A stretch of 10,733 nt of DNA from Isotricha intestinalis (taxonomy: Eukaryota > Ciliophora > Litostomatea > Vestibuliferida > Isotrichidae), in NCBI GenBank assembly GCA_023807065.1, contig JAJJLU010004653.1, positions 1 to 10,733 on the forward strand, written 5' to 3'. Both the position numbers and the translations under genes were made by a program. Under the pieces are notes generated by a model. The model was not told the origin of the DNA and did not search any database. It saw only the letters and a program-made list of their open reading frames with translations. The stretch's first letter is position 1, and each line of letters begins with the position of its first letter. Of the stretch, positions 9,259 through 10,733 are shown piece by piece.

Positions 9259-9288
9259 ATAAACTATTTTAAGAAATAAAATAAAAAT
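9259..9288. promoter_or_regulatory. 30-base gap between divergent start codons, shared upstream region
   Basis: The phosphatase-like ATG (9258, minus) and the WD40 ATG (9289, plus) are back to back with 30 A/T-rich bases between them. The gap contains an in-frame TAA at 9277 for the WD40 frame, which supports 9289 as the first usable start. Any promoter must lie here or overlap the coding sequences, so transcription is probably bidirectional with very short leaders. This is inferred from spacing only. Confidence 0.5.
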
Positions 9289-10250
9289 ATGGAAAAAACA
9301 AATATAAAAATAAATTCAGAAGAATATAGTAAATTAAATTTAAAAATAATATTTAAATAGAAAAGAAAATAAATTTTAAAAATATTAAAACAATTCAAGC
9401 ACATGAGGAATGCATTTATTCAATATCAATTTTTCCTTCTGGAAATTTTGTTTCTGTTTCAGGAGATAAATCAATTAAAATTTGGGATATAAATTTTAAT
9501 GTAATTCAAACAATTATTAATGCACATATTTTTTCAATTATATATGTAATTGTAAAAGATGAGAATAATTTTATTACAAGTTCATTTGATAATTGTATTA
9601 AAATTTGGAATAAAAAAGAAAATAAATTTCAATTAAATGGTTTAATTTTTAAAGCTCATAAAGATATAATAAATGATATAATGTTTTTACCAAATAATAA
9701 TTTTATTTCTTGTTCAAGTGATAAAACTATTAAAATTTGGGAAGAAATAGAAAAAAATATTAAATATCAAAATAGTACAATATTAACTCATACAAATTGG
9801 ATTAAAACTATTTTATTTTTAGAAGATAAAAATATTTTAATATCTTCTGGAAGAGATGGAACTAAATTTTGGGATTTAAATAATTATAAATGTTTAAAAT
9901 ATATTATGGATATTGAAACAACCAATTCAGGAACTTTATGTAGAATAAATGATGATCATATTTTTGTAGGTGGTTATTTTATTATTAAAATTATTTCTAT
10001 ATCTAAAAAAGAAATTATTAGGAAAATTAAAAATAAATTTTGGTGTAATAGAATTTGTCATATTAAAGAAAAGTCAATTATTATTATTGCAGGTTCTAAT
10101 TATATTAAAATTTATGATTGCCAAAATTTAGAAGTAATGGAAAATTTTAATAATGTTCATGAAGATAATATTAATGGAATTAAATTATTGAAAAATAATC
10201 AAGTTATAACATATTCTTATGATAAAAATATTAAATTATGGTCAATCTAA
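9289..10250 (+). CDS. Seven-repeat WD40 beta-propeller protein, two exons, 309 residues
   Basis: The exons are 9289-9328 and 9361-10250 (40 + 890 bases, 309 codons plus TAA). Taken alone, the second exon has no in-frame ATG before 9681, which would cut off two and a half repeats that are plainly coding. Splicing 9329-9360 joins MEKTNIKINSEEY in frame to KKINFKNIKTIQAHEEC. Repeats are marked by their closing strands: SIKIWD (to 56), CIKIWN (97), TIKIWE (141), GTKFWD (185), a degenerate one near 220-228 (IIKIISI), YIKIYD (266) and NIKLWS (308). Several GH-like positions read AH or TH. Seven blades make a closed propeller and the protein is little more than that domain, so it is probably a scaffold or adaptor. 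The partner is unknown. The evenly spaced, Ile/Asn-rich repeats suggest membership of an expanded protist WD40 family, which is inference. Confidence 0.88.
9329..9360 (+). other. 32-base intron of the WD40 gene
   Basis: It begins GTAAATTA and ends TTAAATAG. It is phase 1, splitting a Lys codon. It is not a multiple of three, and unspliced translation ends at TAG, the intron's own last three bases. Removing it fuses a short ATG exon to a 5' end of the WD40 frame that otherwise has an in-frame TAA at 9354 and no start. It consists only of A and T apart from the terminal G bases. Confidence 0.85.
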
Positions 10251-10526
10251 AAAATTGTTATTAACAAACTGAAAATATTTTAATAAAAAAACATTAAAAG
10301 GATTATTTAATTAATATATTTTTATAATATTCATATTATACTTTTAAATTAAAAATTCAAAAATAAATATTTTAAATAATATAATAATTAAAAATTATAT
10401 ACTAAAAAACGATGAAAATAAAATCTTAATAATCTTTCTTGAAATTATCAAAACTTTTATCATTAATATTAATATTAAATGTAGTAATTTAGCATATTTA
10501 AAAAGAAATTTAAAATTTTTCCTTAT
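10251..10526. other. Convergent intergenic spacer, 276 bases
   Basis: This is the space between the 3' ends of the WD40 gene (plus) and the unrecognised gene (minus), the longest gap in the window. It is almost pure A/T with short palindromic AATATTAAT-type runs near 10461-10478, which are expected by chance at this composition. It must hold both 3' end signals. A possible extra exon of the minus-strand gene (10395-10453) was considered but is weakly supported. Confidence 0.4.
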
Positions 10527-10733
10527 TTACTTACCTACTTCTATATATAAAAATTCATTTCGATATAAAATTTCTTCACTTTTAGACTTTAATAAATTAA
10601 AATCATTATCAATTTCTTCTAAAGAAAGATCTTCTAATGTTCTCATTGTTTGAAAGGGAGTTTTAATTTTTTTAAAACTAAAATAATTATTTTTAGTCAT
10701 TCGAATTGGTTTAGGTGTATGAATCTTTTCAAC
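10527..10733 (-). CDS. Unrecognised protein, C-terminal 68 residues (5' end beyond the window)
   Basis: The minus-strand frame is open from the right edge to a TAA at 10527-10529. It reads VEKIHTPKPIRMTK, then a basic stretch with FSFKKIKTPFQTMRTLEDLS, then an acidic helical end (LEEIDNDFNLLKSKSEEIL) closing in FLYIEVGK. It uses the same A/T-ending codons as the neighbouring genes and more GC than the adjacent spacer, so it is likely coding. No domain is recognisable and the piece is probably disordered followed by a helix. The last codons overlap a GTAAGT, a strong-looking splice donor at 10534, so the annotated stop could lie inside an unrecognised intron. Confidence 0.6.
   Translation of the reverse strand, partial: VEKIHTPKPIRMTKNNYFSFKKIKTPFQTMRTLEDLSLEEIDNDFNLLKSKSEEILYRNEFLYIEVGK

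Noticed and set aside
10440..10480. AATATTAAT-type palindromes as a possible terminator or origin
   Set aside because: Such short A/T palindromes are expected by chance at this base composition and occur elsewhere in the spacers.
1..10733. Ciliate-type code with TAA/TAG read as Gln
   Set aside because: No in-frame TAA or TAG occurs inside the domain-bearing exons, and TAA serves as the stop of three genes and TGA of one.

Overview
The window looks like a compact nuclear genome of a very AT-rich protist, roughly four-fifths A+T by eye. Six protein genes fill almost all of it and the gaps between them are about 30 to 280 bases. About 2,900 codons were read across six genes. No in-frame TAA, TAG or TGA falls inside the exons, the genes end in TAA or TGA, Gln is CAA/CAG and Trp is TGG, so the standard code fits. 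Two genes only make sense after removing tiny GTA...TAG introns of 27, 32 and 33 bases. Tiny introns, tandem degenerate cyclic-nucleotide-binding-like domains and dense genes suggest a ciliate, and the standard code would then point to a lineage such as the litostomes (for example rumen entodiniomorphs). That placement is inference; other AT-rich protists such as amoebozoans are not excluded.

Layout from left to right: (1) 1-3658, minus strand, the first ~1,219 codons of an ASCC3/Slh1-like (Ski2/Brr2 family) RNA helicase, whose C-terminal half lies off the left edge; (2) 3885-5960, minus, a three-exon gene for a protein with two degenerate cyclic-nucleotide-binding-like domains; (3) 6110-8299, minus, a divergent Hsp110/Hsp70 protein with eroded nucleotide-binding motifs; (4) 8464-9258, minus, a histidine-phosphatase (phosphoglycerate-mutase-like) protein; (5) 9289-10250, plus, a two-exon, seven-repeat WD40 propeller protein whose start codon is only 30 bases from the start codon of gene 4; (6) 10527-10733, minus, the 3' end of an unrecognised gene.

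Nothing indicates that the genes form one pathway. Two touch protein quality control: the helicase by family role in clearing collided ribosomes, and the Hsp110-like protein by family role as a chaperone partner. I see no mobile element, CRISPR array, rRNA, tRNA or viral gene. The main gains from close reading are the three micro-introns, which recover an 80-residue N-terminus for the cyclic-nucleotide-binding-like protein and a 120-residue N-terminus (two and a half WD40 repeats) for the propeller protein. A plain open-reading-frame call misses both.
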